A stretch of DNA of 7,830 bases from Hydrogenophaga sp. (lineage in GTDB: Bacteria > Pseudomonadota > Gammaproteobacteria > Burkholderiales > Burkholderiaceae_C), in assembly GCA_018335615.1 (NCBI GenBank), contig JAGXRS010000001.1:1-7830 (forward strand). Reading direction: 5' to 3'. The notes below the pieces were generated by a model. The model was not told the DNA's origin. It searched no databases and saw only the letters and a list, made by a program, of their open reading frames with translations. Of this stretch, positions 1-5,795 are shown in pieces (within the stretch, counting starts at the first letter, position 1; the number at the start of each line of letters is the position of its first letter). The translations under genes and the position numbers were made by a program.

Positions 1-39
1 TGTGCGGCTCTGCTTTTCTGGGGGGGTCGCGTCGGGCAT
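1..39 (-). CDS. Possible start of a downstream gene (partial, unrecognised)
   Basis: Eight bases after the CoA-transferase stop, on the same strand, an ATG opens a frame that runs off the left edge (13 codons seen, beginning MPDATPPEKQSRT). The close spacing would suit a second gene in an operon. No ribosome binding site lies in the gap, which is almost only C on this strand, so any SD would have to lie inside the end of the upstream gene. A run of seven C falls at codons 5-7. There is too little sequence to name a family, and it may not be a gene. Confidence 0.25.
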   Translation of the reverse strand, partial: MPDATPPEKQSRT

Positions 40-47
40 GGGGGGGA

Positions 48-1274
48 TTATTGTGCGGAAACGACACCAGCGTCGATGAGGGTCTGGATGCGTGGGGCGT
101 CCAGGCCGGCCTCGGCCAGGATCGCCCGGCTGTGCTCGCCCAGCAGCGGTGCACGGTGCCTGACCTCACCCGGCGTCTCCGACAGCTTGACCGGGATGCC
201 GGGGACGCTGACGGGCGTGGCCGATCCGGGGTGCTCCACCTGCGGCAGCATCTGCCGGACGGTGAAGTGCGGGTCGGCGAAGATCTCGGCGGCGTTGTAG
301 ATGGGGCTGAAGGGGACTTTGCCGCCGAAGAGTTCCTTGAGCTCGGCTTTGGTTTTGGTGGTGCTGAAGCGCTCGATGGCCTCTCTCAGAACCCCATGGT
401 TTTCCCAGCGCAGTGCCTCGTTGGCGAAACGCGGGTCATCCACCAGTTCGGGCTGCCCGATGAGCTGGCACAGCAGCCTGAACTGCGGGTCGTGGGGCGC
501 CGCGATGGCGATCACGCCGTCCTTGGCGTAAATCGTGCCGAAGGGGGCAAGCCCCGGAATGCCGTTGCCCACCGGTTCGGGCGATGCTCCCCGGTAACTG
601 TAGGTGCTGACCACCAGTTCCGACAGCGCGAGAATGCTGTCCGTCATGGCGACATCGACATACTGGCCGGTGCCATTGCCCCGTGCGTTCCAAATGGCCG
701 CCATGGTACCGAAAGCCGCAAACAGACCTGAGACCGTGTCGCCGGCGCCACCGCCGACCTTGACGGGGTGGTCCTTGTCCTCACCGGTGACGCCCATCCA
801 GCCGCCCATGGCCTGGGCCACGATGTCAAAAGCTGGCCAGTCCATGTACGGACTGGCGCCGCCGGAGCGGTCGCCAAAGCCGCGCACCGAGGTGTAGACC
901 AGCCGTGGGTTGATCTGGCGCAGGCTCTCGTAACCCAGGCCCAGCTTGTCCAGCACGCCGGCGCGGTAGTTTTCCACCAGCGCATCGGCCTGGGAGGCCA
1001 GGGTCTTGAGGAGTTCCTGTCCCTCCGCCGTTTTCAGGTTGATGGCGATGGAACGCTTGTTGCGGTTACACGACTGGAACAGGCCGCCGAAGTGCCGCTG
1101 CTGGTCATCGTCCCGGAACGGACCCATGCGCCGGAAAAAGTCGCCCTCCAGGGGCTCGACCTTGATGACATCTGCACCGTGGTCGGCAAGGATCTGCGAA
1201 CAAAAAGGGCCGGCGAGCGCGTGTGTCAGGTCGAGAACGCGCAAGCCGCGCAGAGCGCCAGCTGTTGGGGTCAT
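48..1274 (-). CDS. CaiB/BaiF-family (class III, formyl-CoA transferase-like) CoA-transferase
   Basis: A 408-residue cytoplasmic protein, the usual length for this family, which moves CoA from an acyl-CoA donor to a free carboxylic acid. It starts with the typical LRGLRVLDLTHALAGPF segment (residues 8-24), followed by ILADHGADVIKVE (28-40) and NRNKRSIAINLK (70-81). The central GGWMGVTGEDKDHPVKVG stretch leads to GDTVSG, whose Asp179 corresponds to the catalytic Asp that forms the acyl-anhydride in this family. The C-terminal half (HDPQFRLLCQLIG, then FSPIYNAAEIFADPHF and the PGIPVKLSETPGEVRHRAPLLGEHS tail) is also typical. An SD (GGAG, plus-strand ctcc at 1281-1284) sits 6 bases before the ATG. 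An operator-like palindrome begins 12 bases upstream of the start codon. It is divergent from a TRAP binding protein that may supply its substrate. The substrate cannot be read from the sequence; carnitine, formate/oxalate, succinate, mesaconate and aromatic acids are all known in the family. Confidence 0.93.
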   Translation of the reverse strand: MTPTAGALRGLRVLDLTHALAGPFCSQILADHGADVIKVEPLEGDFFRRMGPFRDDDQQRHFGGLFQSCNRNKRSIAINLKTAEGQELLKTLASQADALVENYRAGVLDKLGLGYESLRQINPRLVYTSVRGFGDRSGGASPYMDWPAFDIVAQAMGGWMGVTGEDKDHPVKVGGGAGDTVSGLFAAFGTMAAIWNARGNGTGQYVDVAMTDSILALSELVVSTYSYRGASPEPVGNGIPGLAPFGTIYAKDGVIAIAAPHDPQFRLLCQLIGQPELVDDPRFANEALRWENHGVLREAIERFSTTKTKAELKELFGGKVPFSPIYNAAEIFADPHFTVRQMLPQVEHPGSATPVSVPGIPVKLSETPGEVRHRAPLLGEHSRAILAEAGLDAPRIQTLIDAGVVSAQ

Positions 1275-1286
1275 ACAAATCTCCAG

Positions 1287-1306
1287 TCAACCAAATGGTT
1301 GGTTGA
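1287..1306. promoter_or_regulatory. Palindromic operator 1 (CoA-transferase side)
   Basis: The arms TCAACCAA and TTGGTTGA match perfectly around the centre ATGG. The site lies just upstream of the CoA-transferase SD. A possible minus-strand -10 (TATTAT, complement of 1306-1311) overlaps its distal edge, with no good -35. A protein bound here would cover the promoter and transcription start, so it would repress. Perfect palindromes of this size next to acyl-CoA metabolism genes are commonly bound by TetR-family repressors. That assignment is inference, and no regulator gene is in the window. Confidence 0.7.
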
Positions 1307-1487
1307 TAATAGCAAAAAATGCAGGCTCCATCACGAGAAAGTGGCATTGGATGCGTCCCGTTTTGACGTGGTTTGACAAGCGGAAACATCTACTTGCAAA
1401 GAGGAGGGAGCCAGTTGCCAGCAGGTGGCTGAGAACCTAGCGTAAACCCTGATTGCTCGGACGGTCCAGCCCTCGGACACTACGTTA

Positions 1488-1509
1488 ATCAACCAACTGG
1501 TTGGTTGAT
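1488..1509. promoter_or_regulatory. Palindromic operator 2 (TRAP gene side)
   Basis: The same arms as operator 1 (TCAACCAA and TTGGTTGA) surround the centre CTGG. Here the symmetry extends one base further on each side (A and T), giving 9-bp arms. It differs from operator 1 only in the first base of the centre within the 20-bp core. It ends 69 bases before the GTG start of the TRAP binding protein gene. I see no convincing -35/-10 pair for that gene. A small 6-bp hairpin (1519-1535, TCGGCG and CGCCGA) follows in the presumed leader. The two operators begin 202 bp apart, about 19 helical turns, so looping by one dimeric or tetrameric regulator is possible. Confidence 0.7.
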
Positions 1510-1577
1510 ATTGAGTGATCGGCGGCTGTCGCCGAATCTGACGAACCCTGAGCCTTACCTTTAGATGGAGACATGCT

Positions 1578-2609
1578 GTGATCAAGCTCAAAAAACTGCT
1601 CATTGGCGCCGGTGTTCTGGCGTCCCTCGCACTCCAAGGCGCGGGAGCCAGCGAAGTGACGCTGCGCCTGCACCAGTTCCTGCCGCAGACATCGAGCGTC
1701 CCGGCCATGGCCATCGCTCCATGGATTGAGAAGGTGGAGAGGGAGAGCGGTGGACGGATCAAAGTCCAGCACTTCCCGTTGATGCAAGCGGGAGGCACGC
1801 CGCCACAGCTGTTCGACCAGGCTCGGGACGGCGTCGTTGACATCGTCTGGACTGCGCTGGGCTACACCCCGGGGCGGTTCCCGCGGTCCGAGGTGTTTGA
1901 ACTTCCCTTCATGGCGAACAAAAACGCTGAGAAGTCGTCTTTGGCGTTTTACGACTACGTGACCACCCATGCCATGGAAGAGTTCAAGGAAGTCAAGTTG
2001 CTGGCTGTGCACGTCAACGGGCCGGGTGTGTTGCACACGAAGACTCCTGTGAAGACGCTCGATGACCTCAAGGGCATGCGGGTCCGAGGAGCTTCGCGTA
2101 TTGTCAACATCACGCTCGAGCAGCTCGGGGCCATTCCAGTGGGAATGCCTGCGCCGGCCGTGAGCGAAGCGCTTTCCAAAGGTGTCATCAACGCCGCATC
2201 GCTGCAATGGGAGGTGGTGCCAGCACTTCGGATTCAGCAGATGGTCAAGAACCACACCGTCACAGCGGGTGACCGGGGTCTCTACACAGGGACGTTTGCT
2301 TTCCTGATGAACAAAGGCACGTACGAGAAACTTCCCGCGGATCTCAAGAAGGTGATCGACAACAACAGCGGTGCCGGGGTTGCAGCCCTCTTCGGAAAGG
2401 CCATGGACGAGGGTGACAAGAAAGGTATCGAGACGGTCAGGAAAGAAGGTAACACCATCATCACCCTGGATGCCGCTGAGACAGCGCAGTGGCAACGCGC
2501 CACCTCAAGAGTGCGTGCCATGTGGTACCAGGAAGTGGCCAAGCGGGGGGTAAATGGAGAGAAGTTGGCTGCAGAAGCCGACGCCCTGATGGACAAGCAC
2601 AGCAGGTAA
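1578..2609 (+). CDS. TRAP transporter solute-binding protein, DctP family
   Basis: A 343-residue periplasmic receptor that captures an organic acid and delivers it to a DctQ/DctM membrane complex. A Sec signal peptide covers residues 1-24 (KLKK, then hydrophobic LLIGAGVLASLALQGAG, with likely cleavage after AGA before SEV). The mature part shows DctP landmarks: an LRLHQFLP first strand, WIEKVERESGGRIKVQHFP (49-67), QLFDQARDGVVDIVWTALGYTPGRFP (77-102), and LDDLKGMRVRGASRIVNITLEQLGAIPVGMPAPAVSEALSKGVINAA. The last contains Arg168 and Arg170; one should be the conserved Arg that salt-bridges the substrate carboxylate. The GTG at 1578 is chosen because GGAG (1567-1570) lies 7 bases before it, while the ATG at 1573 hits a stop after two codons. 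No DctQ or DctM gene follows, so it is an orphan receptor here. Control is probably shared with the divergent CoA-transferase through the paired operators. Confidence 0.93.
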   Translation: MIKLKKLLIGAGVLASLALQGAGASEVTLRLHQFLPQTSSVPAMAIAPWIEKVERESGGRIKVQHFPLMQAGGTPPQLFDQARDGVVDIVWTALGYTPGRFPRSEVFELPFMANKNAEKSSLAFYDYVTTHAMEEFKEVKLLAVHVNGPGVLHTKTPVKTLDDLKGMRVRGASRIVNITLEQLGAIPVGMPAPAVSEALSKGVINAASLQWEVVPALRIQQMVKNHTVTAGDRGLYTGTFAFLMNKGTYEKLPADLKKVIDNNSGAGVAALFGKAMDEGDKKGIETVRKEGNTIITLDAAETAQWQRATSRVRAMWYQEVAKRGVNGEKLAAEADALMDKHSR

Positions 2610-2619
2610 TTCCCATTCC

Positions 2620-2663
2620 GAGAAGAGAGGTGCAGGGCTGATGACGTCTTGCACTTCTCTCTC
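2620..2663 (+). terminator. Hairpin after the TRAP gene, possible weak terminator
   Basis: The bases before the loop (ending GAGAGGTGCA at 2634) pair with TGCACTTCTCT from 2650 to form an 11-bp stem with one G-U pair and a 15-base loop. It begins 11 bases after the TRAP gene stop. No T-run follows, so it does not meet the usual intrinsic-terminator pattern. It may instead stabilise the mRNA 3' end or act with Rho. Confidence 0.4.
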
Positions 2664-2739
2664 GCAGAACAGCAATTGCCGGGGAGGGCGTGTCATCAGT
2701 CAAGCCAGACCTCGGCGCCAGCGATGGGGAGGGCGGTAG

Positions 2740-2844
2740 GGACGTTGCGCCGGAACCGAGGAACACATCGGCTTTCTGGAAACGCAACGGCAGCCGATCG
2801 CCAAAGTGGGCCTGCCCAGCGACTTGCAAGGCCAGATGAGCTGA
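2740..2844 (+). pseudogene. Possible 3' remnant of an unidentified gene
   Basis: After a TAG at 2737-2739, a frame with G or C at most third codon positions reads EEHIGFLETQRQPIAKVGLP and then SDLQGQMS before a TGA. It has no start codon or SD and is only 34 codons long. Its ordinary amino-acid mix contrasts with the Arg/Ser/Pro-rich shadow frames around it, so it may be the C-terminal end of a lost gene that followed the TRAP gene. The family is not recognised. Confidence 0.2.
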
Positions 2845-3060
2845 GGCTTCGGAAGTCTTGTACACCCTTCAACGGCAGGTCATGGGTGAATCTGCCTCGT
2901 GTGTGCCGCGCTGGGGTTGAGGGGCCGCCGGCAGCGTTTGAGGAGCGGCACAGCCGGGTTGTCACCCAAGGCCCGTGCACCGCGCCCCACAGCCGTGTCC
3001 ATCAGGAGCGGTCGGGCTTGTCCTGCGGGGGGTCTGCGTCGGCTACAGAGGCCGGGCTCT

Positions 3061-3273
3061 TCATCGCGGCATCACGCTGCCGCAGCCCGCAGCCCGCAGC
3101 CCGCAGCCCGCAGCGAGCGCCAGGCACCAGCGCAGCGCCACCAAGCCGACCATGACGTAGAAGAACTGTTTCGCAGCCTTGTCGCCCGCGGCGGTGCGTT
3201 CGCATCGTTTGATGGAAGCCTGATCCTCGGCATGCGGGGCCGGACTCCCCCGATTCGTGCTCCAGCGCTTGCC
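3061..3273 (-). pseudogene. Possible remnant encoding a membrane segment
   Basis: This is a 70-codon open frame without an ATG, following a TAG at 3274-3276. It contains EDQASIKRCERTAAGDKAAK followed by one hydrophobic, helix-like stretch (FFYVMVGLVALRWCLALAA), then alternating GCGLRAAGCG encoded by the heptanucleotide repeat. A charged lead followed by a single hydrophobic helix is plausible for a small membrane protein. The missing start and the repeat at the C-terminal end suggest decay, and it could also be chance. Confidence 0.2.
3082..3114. repeat. GCAGCCC heptanucleotide tandem repeat
   Basis: There are four perfect copies of GCAGCCC followed by a partial GCAGC, 33 bp in all. The unit is not a multiple of three, so any frame through it cycles through three codon phases. 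Such arrays arise by polymerase slippage and can vary in copy number between strains. Confidence 0.9.
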
Positions 3274-3450
3274 CTACTTTGCCGCAATCGGATCGTTCTC
3301 GCTGCGCGATGGCTTCCTCTTGGGGGCTGCTCAAGAACACAACCCGGTGCCTTTCGCTCAAGGCACGGAATCAGCCGGCGGTGTTTTGCGTATGACACAA
3401 GCCTCGGCCGCCTTGCGAATGTCGGACACGAGTCGGATATGGAGGTCCAC

Positions 3451-3490
3451 AAAGCAAAACAGGTTAGCAACTTGCGTTGCTAACCTGTTG
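3451..3490 (-). terminator. Intrinsic terminator downstream of tRNA-Asn
   Basis: Perfect 13-bp arms (AACAGGTTAGCAA at 3458-3470 and TTGCTAACCTGTT at 3477-3489) enclose a 6-base loop. Read on the minus strand, the stem is followed at once by TTTTGCTTT, a good U-tract. It lies only 8 bases beyond the CCA end of the tRNA-Asn fragment, so it is most simply the native terminator of that tRNA gene, left in place when the 5' half was displaced. The plus-strand side (GATTTTC) could give weak termination in the other direction. Confidence 0.85.
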
Positions 3491-3497
3491 ATTTTCT

Positions 3498-3544
3498 TGG
3501 CTCCCCGACCTGGACTCGAACCAGGGACCTGCGGATTAACAGTC
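3498..3544 (-). other. Attachment site: 3' fragment of a tRNA-Asn (GTT) gene
   Basis: Read on the minus strand, the 47 bases run from the anticodon loop (GACTGTTAATCCG, anticodon GTT) through the variable loop, a perfect T-arm (CCTGG, TTCGAGT, CCAGG), the acceptor 3' strand TCGGGGA, discriminator G and CCA. Upstream of the anticodon loop the sequence departs from any tRNA. There is no D-arm and no 5' acceptor strand (TCCCCGA expected), so this cannot be a working tRNA. Anticodon loop to 3' end is the usual crossover segment for tyrosine recombinases that target tRNA genes, and an integrase gene lies 150 bp away. The intact tRNA-Asn with the other copy of this repeat should lie at the far end of the element, beyond the right edge. 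Confidence 0.88.
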
Positions 3545-3602
3545 ACCGGGAGCCAGACTTTCCGGTATTTCCTGATACATCTTGCGATCGATTATATCTT
3601 TA

Positions 3603-3617
3603 CAAATCAACGATTTG
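3603..3617. repeat. Short inverted repeat in the att region
   Basis: CAAATC and GATTTG are separated by AAC, within an AT-rich patch (about 3575-3617) between the att core and the integrase gene. Such AT-rich, bendable DNA is where accessory proteins such as IHF or an excisionase often bind. The function here is a guess. Confidence 0.35.
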
Positions 3618-3660
3618 CGTCCAAAGTGGTTTCAGGCCTTTCCAGGGCATTCCAGCCAAA

Positions 3661-3682
3661 ACTGGCACCAGACTGGCACCAG
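3661..3682 (+). repeat. Tandem 11-bp repeat before the integrase gene
   Basis: Two perfect adjacent copies of ACTGGCACCAG end 14 bases before the integrase start codon. One turn of helix per copy puts both on the same DNA face. This suits arm-type integrase sites, excisionase sites or an operator for the integrase promoter. TTCCAG also occurs twice just upstream (about 3640-3655). Confidence 0.6.
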
Positions 3683-3696
3683 ACCAACCGCGGACT

Positions 3697-5031
3697 ATGG
3701 CAAAAGATCATCTCTCGGCTGCTGCTGCGGCCATCCAATCGCTTGAGGCGGGCGCGTTCGTCACCCTGAATAGCCGTCTCGATCGCGGCGGCTCGCTGCA
3801 GGCCCGCAAGCTGGCCACTGGTATGGTGCAGCTGTATTGGCGGTACTCATATGCGGGCAAGACCAGTCGTGAACCCATTGGGGTGTACGACCCTTCAGCC
3901 CCACCGAAGAAGCTGCAGCCGACGGCTCGCGGCTACAGCATCGTGGCGGCGCTGGAGAAGTGCCGGGCGCTGGCCGATGTTCATGTCAGGCGTGCTGACA
4001 CGGGCGGTCTGCGGGAGGCCAAAGCCGAGACGCGAAAAGCCTTCCTCGCGCAAAAAGCAGAGGAGACAGCAAAGTCATCACGCACGTTGCAAAAGCTGCT
4101 GGATACCTACGTTGATCATCTGAAAGTGCAGGGGCGCAGCAGCCATGCTGACGCCCATCGAATCTTCCAACTCCATGTTGCTGAGGCATGGCCCGCCTTG
4201 GCCGAGGCTCCAGCGGTCGATCTCACACCCGACCAGGTGCTGGACATGCTGCGGCGCCTCATCGAAAGCGGCAAGGGACGCACGGCAAACAAGTTGCGCT
4301 CTTACTTGCGTGCCGCTTACCAGTGTGCCCAGGATGTGCGGACCTTGGCTTCCATCCCGGTTGCTTTCAAGACCTTTGGTGTCGCGTTCAACCCGGCTGC
4401 GCAAACACGCCGTTCCCCCCAGTTCGATCGCGCAGACAAACGACCGCTCACCTTGCCTGAGTTGCAGACATACTGGCAGTTGATTGCACAGCGCCCTGGG
4501 GCCGAGGCGATCGCACTGCGACTTCACCTGCTGACCGGAGGTCAGCGAATCGAGCAGATCATTCGACTGAAGTGGGCGAATGTCGCTGTGGATGCCTTGA
4601 CGCTCTTCGATGGCAAAGGCCGCCCCACCCAAGGACCACGCCCGCACCAGATTCCTTTGCTTCCCTTGGTGGTGGCTGACCTCAATCGCTTGAAGCGGGA
4701 AGGGGAATTTGTCTTCACCACCACCCAGGGGGAAAAACCCATCAGTGCCCGTACGCTGACGGGCTGGGCACATGACATTGTTGGGACATCCATCGAGGGC
4801 TTTCAGCTCAAGCGGATCCGCTCAGGTGTGGAAACGTTGTTGGCGCGCGAGGGACTCAACCGTGATATCCGTGGGCACCTGCAATCCCACGGTGTGACGG
4901 GTGTTCAAGCCCGGCACTACGACGGACATGACTACATGACCGAGAAGCGAAACGCGCTGGTGATCCTGCTGCGGGAATTGTCTCGACTCGGCCTGCCAGT
5001 CGTGCCACCCGGTGGCGACGGCACGTTCTGA
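3697..5031 (+). CDS. int: Tyrosine recombinase / site-specific integrase
   Basis: A 444-residue phage-type integrase that would insert and excise the element at tRNA-Asn. The N-terminal part (about 15-110; LNSRLDRGGSLQARKL, YWRYSYAGKTSREPIGVYD) resembles the arm-binding domain of island integrases (DUF4102-like). A SAM-like core-binding domain follows (about 130-232; LQKLLDTYVDHLKVQGRSS ... LRSYLRAAYQCAQ). The catalytic domain is from about 250: Arg284 (LTGGQRIEQIIRLKW), Lys307 (FDGKGRP), Arg375 (LKRIRSGVETLLA), His398 (LQSHG) and nucleophile Tyr408 (RHYDGHDY). In the HxxR motif the His position is Lys372. Spacing of the residues fits the family. No clear SD precedes the ATG and the frame is open further upstream, so the start is uncertain. 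It reads away from the att site. Confidence 0.95.
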   Translation: MAKDHLSAAAAAIQSLEAGAFVTLNSRLDRGGSLQARKLATGMVQLYWRYSYAGKTSREPIGVYDPSAPPKKLQPTARGYSIVAALEKCRALADVHVRRADTGGLREAKAETRKAFLAQKAEETAKSSRTLQKLLDTYVDHLKVQGRSSHADAHRIFQLHVAEAWPALAEAPAVDLTPDQVLDMLRRLIESGKGRTANKLRSYLRAAYQCAQDVRTLASIPVAFKTFGVAFNPAAQTRRSPQFDRADKRPLTLPELQTYWQLIAQRPGAEAIALRLHLLTGGQRIEQIIRLKWANVAVDALTLFDGKGRPTQGPRPHQIPLLPLVVADLNRLKREGEFVFTTTQGEKPISARTLTGWAHDIVGTSIEGFQLKRIRSGVETLLAREGLNRDIRGHLQSHGVTGVQARHYDGHDYMTEKRNALVILLRELSRLGLPVVPPGGDGTF

Positions 5032-5165
5032 CCTGTGACCCGCGAGCGAAGGCATGGCAGAAGCAGTGTGGCGGGCGGGCGGGTCGCTGCGCCGGTCCCT
5101 GGCAGCAGATCTTGCGGGCAACGGTGCTGGCGCGAAACCCAGCCATCGAATGCCACTAAAATGCA

Positions 5166-5175
5166 TGAAATTTCA
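5166..5175. promoter_or_regulatory. Palindrome in the abiE promoter region, possible autoregulatory site
   Basis: TGAAATTTCA is a perfect 10-bp palindrome ending just before the SD (TGAGG, 5177-5181) of the antitoxin gene. ATGCAT (5161-5166) is another adjoining it, and TAAAAT at 5157-5162 could be a -10 without a good -35. Characterised AbiEi antitoxins bind inverted repeats in their own promoter and repress it, so this is a candidate site. The rest of the 158-bp gap between the integrase and antitoxin genes shows nothing else. Confidence 0.3.
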
Positions 5176-5189
5176 ATGAGGATCTGCTC

Positions 5190-5795
5190 ATGCAGGAGAC
5201 TTCGCCGAACCCCTCTTCGACCAGTGCGGTTTCGCATCTGGCCCGCCAGCTTCGGGCGGGCCGTGTCTACCGCCGGGAAGACCTTGCACACCTGAGCAAT
5301 GCCGTGGACCGCCATCTGCGGGTGCTGGTCGAACAAGGCAAGCTCAAGAAACTGGCGCCAGGTCTCTACCATGCGCCCAGGGCCTCAGCCTTCGGACCGC
5401 TGCCACCGACCGACGAACGCGTGGTGGAGGGTTTTCTGCGCGACAAGGCGTTTCTGGTGTTCTCCCCGTCGTCCTACAACGCGCTGGGCCTGGGGACCAC
5501 GCAGCTGTACAACCGCACGCTGGTCTACAACCACAAGCGCCACGGCGTCTTCCGTCTCGGCAATCGGCAGTTCGACTTCCGGGTCAAGCCCCGTTTCCCC
5601 AAGAAACTGAGCCCGGAGTTTCTGTTCGTCGACATGCTGAACAACCTGGACGAGCTGGCCGAAGACCGTGATGCCGTGCTGGTGCAGGCGCACAGCAAGA
5701 TGCCCACCTTTGATCAGCCTCGGCTGCGCAAGGCGGTGGCCAGCTTCGCCAACATGGCCACGCGCAAGCTTTTGAGGCAGTGGACCGGTGCCTGA
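5190..5795 (+). CDS. abiEi: AbiEi-family antitoxin, type IV toxin-antitoxin
   Basis: A 201-residue cytoplasmic protein. Residues 14-66 form a winged helix-turn-helix (GRVYRREDLAHLSNAVDRHL, then RVLVEQGKLKKLAPGLYHAP), used by AbiEi proteins to bind their promoter. Residues from about 78 on are the C-terminal effector domain (FLVFSPSSYNALGLGTTQLYNRTLVYNHKRHGVFRLGNRQFDFRV). In the AbiE family the antitoxin works without binding the toxin (type IV) and also represses the operon. The ATG at 5190 is preceded by TGAGG 8 bases away. The last 8 bases overlap the toxin gene (GTGCCTGA), so the two are translationally coupled. A generic transcriptional regulator is the alternative, but the partner gene makes AbiEi strongly preferred. 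Confidence 0.88.
   Translation: MQETSPNPSSTSAVSHLARQLRAGRVYRREDLAHLSNAVDRHLRVLVEQGKLKKLAPGLYHAPRASAFGPLPPTDERVVEGFLRDKAFLVFSPSSYNALGLGTTQLYNRTLVYNHKRHGVFRLGNRQFDFRVKPRFPKKLSPEFLFVDMLNNLDELAEDRDAVLVQAHSKMPTFDQPRLRKAVASFANMATRKLLRQWTGA

Larger units (their letters stand above)
2670..3457. other. Gene-poor stretch with decayed-looking open frames
   Basis: About 790 bp in which no frame has a start, SD and recognisable protein together. Long open frames on both strands overlap one another and read as shadow translations rich in Arg, Pro and Ser. Short pieces have protein-like composition: 2740-2844 plus, 3061-3273 minus, and a 40-codon minus frame at 2880-3002 (MDTAVGRGARALGDNPAVPL...). The ATG of that last frame overlaps the TGA of the frame upstream (TGATG), whose end reads MKSPASVADADPPQDKPDRS. 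I recognise none of these. The stretch also carries the GCAGCCC repeat. It probably represents host DNA with degraded genes next to an integration hotspot. Confidence 0.5.

Noticed and set aside
51..731. 226-codon plus-strand frame opposite the CoA-transferase
   Set aside because: It is antisense to a clear family member, its translation has no known motif, and GC-rich coding DNA commonly leaves the opposite strand open.
1485..2495. 336-codon minus-strand frame opposite the TRAP gene
   Set aside because: Long but antisense to a protein with a signal peptide and family motifs. Its His/Arg-rich translation resembles no family I know, and it would start inside the TRAP gene without an SD.
3082..3114. 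CRISPR-like array
   Set aside because: The unit is 7 bp with no spacers, so it is a simple tandem repeat.
2649..3483. Two long plus-strand frames (168 and 194 codons) in the gene-poor stretch
   Set aside because: Both are Arg/Ser/Pro-rich, overlap each other, run through the GCAGCCC repeat and lack an SD. Competing frames in the same place look at least as protein-like.
3498..3575. Complete tRNA-Asn gene
   Set aside because: The bases upstream of the anticodon loop form neither a D-arm nor a 5' strand pairing with TCGGGGA, so only the 3' 47 bases are tRNA.
3257..3769. 170-codon plus-strand frame crossing the terminator, att site and integrase start
   Set aside because: It would translate an intrinsic terminator and a tRNA fragment. 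The LAPRPGLEPGTCGL segment is the usual artefact of reading antisense through a tRNA 3' end.
4078..4773. 231-codon minus-strand frame opposite the integrase
   Set aside because: Shadow of the integrase catalytic domain, whose motifs are unmistakable on the plus strand.
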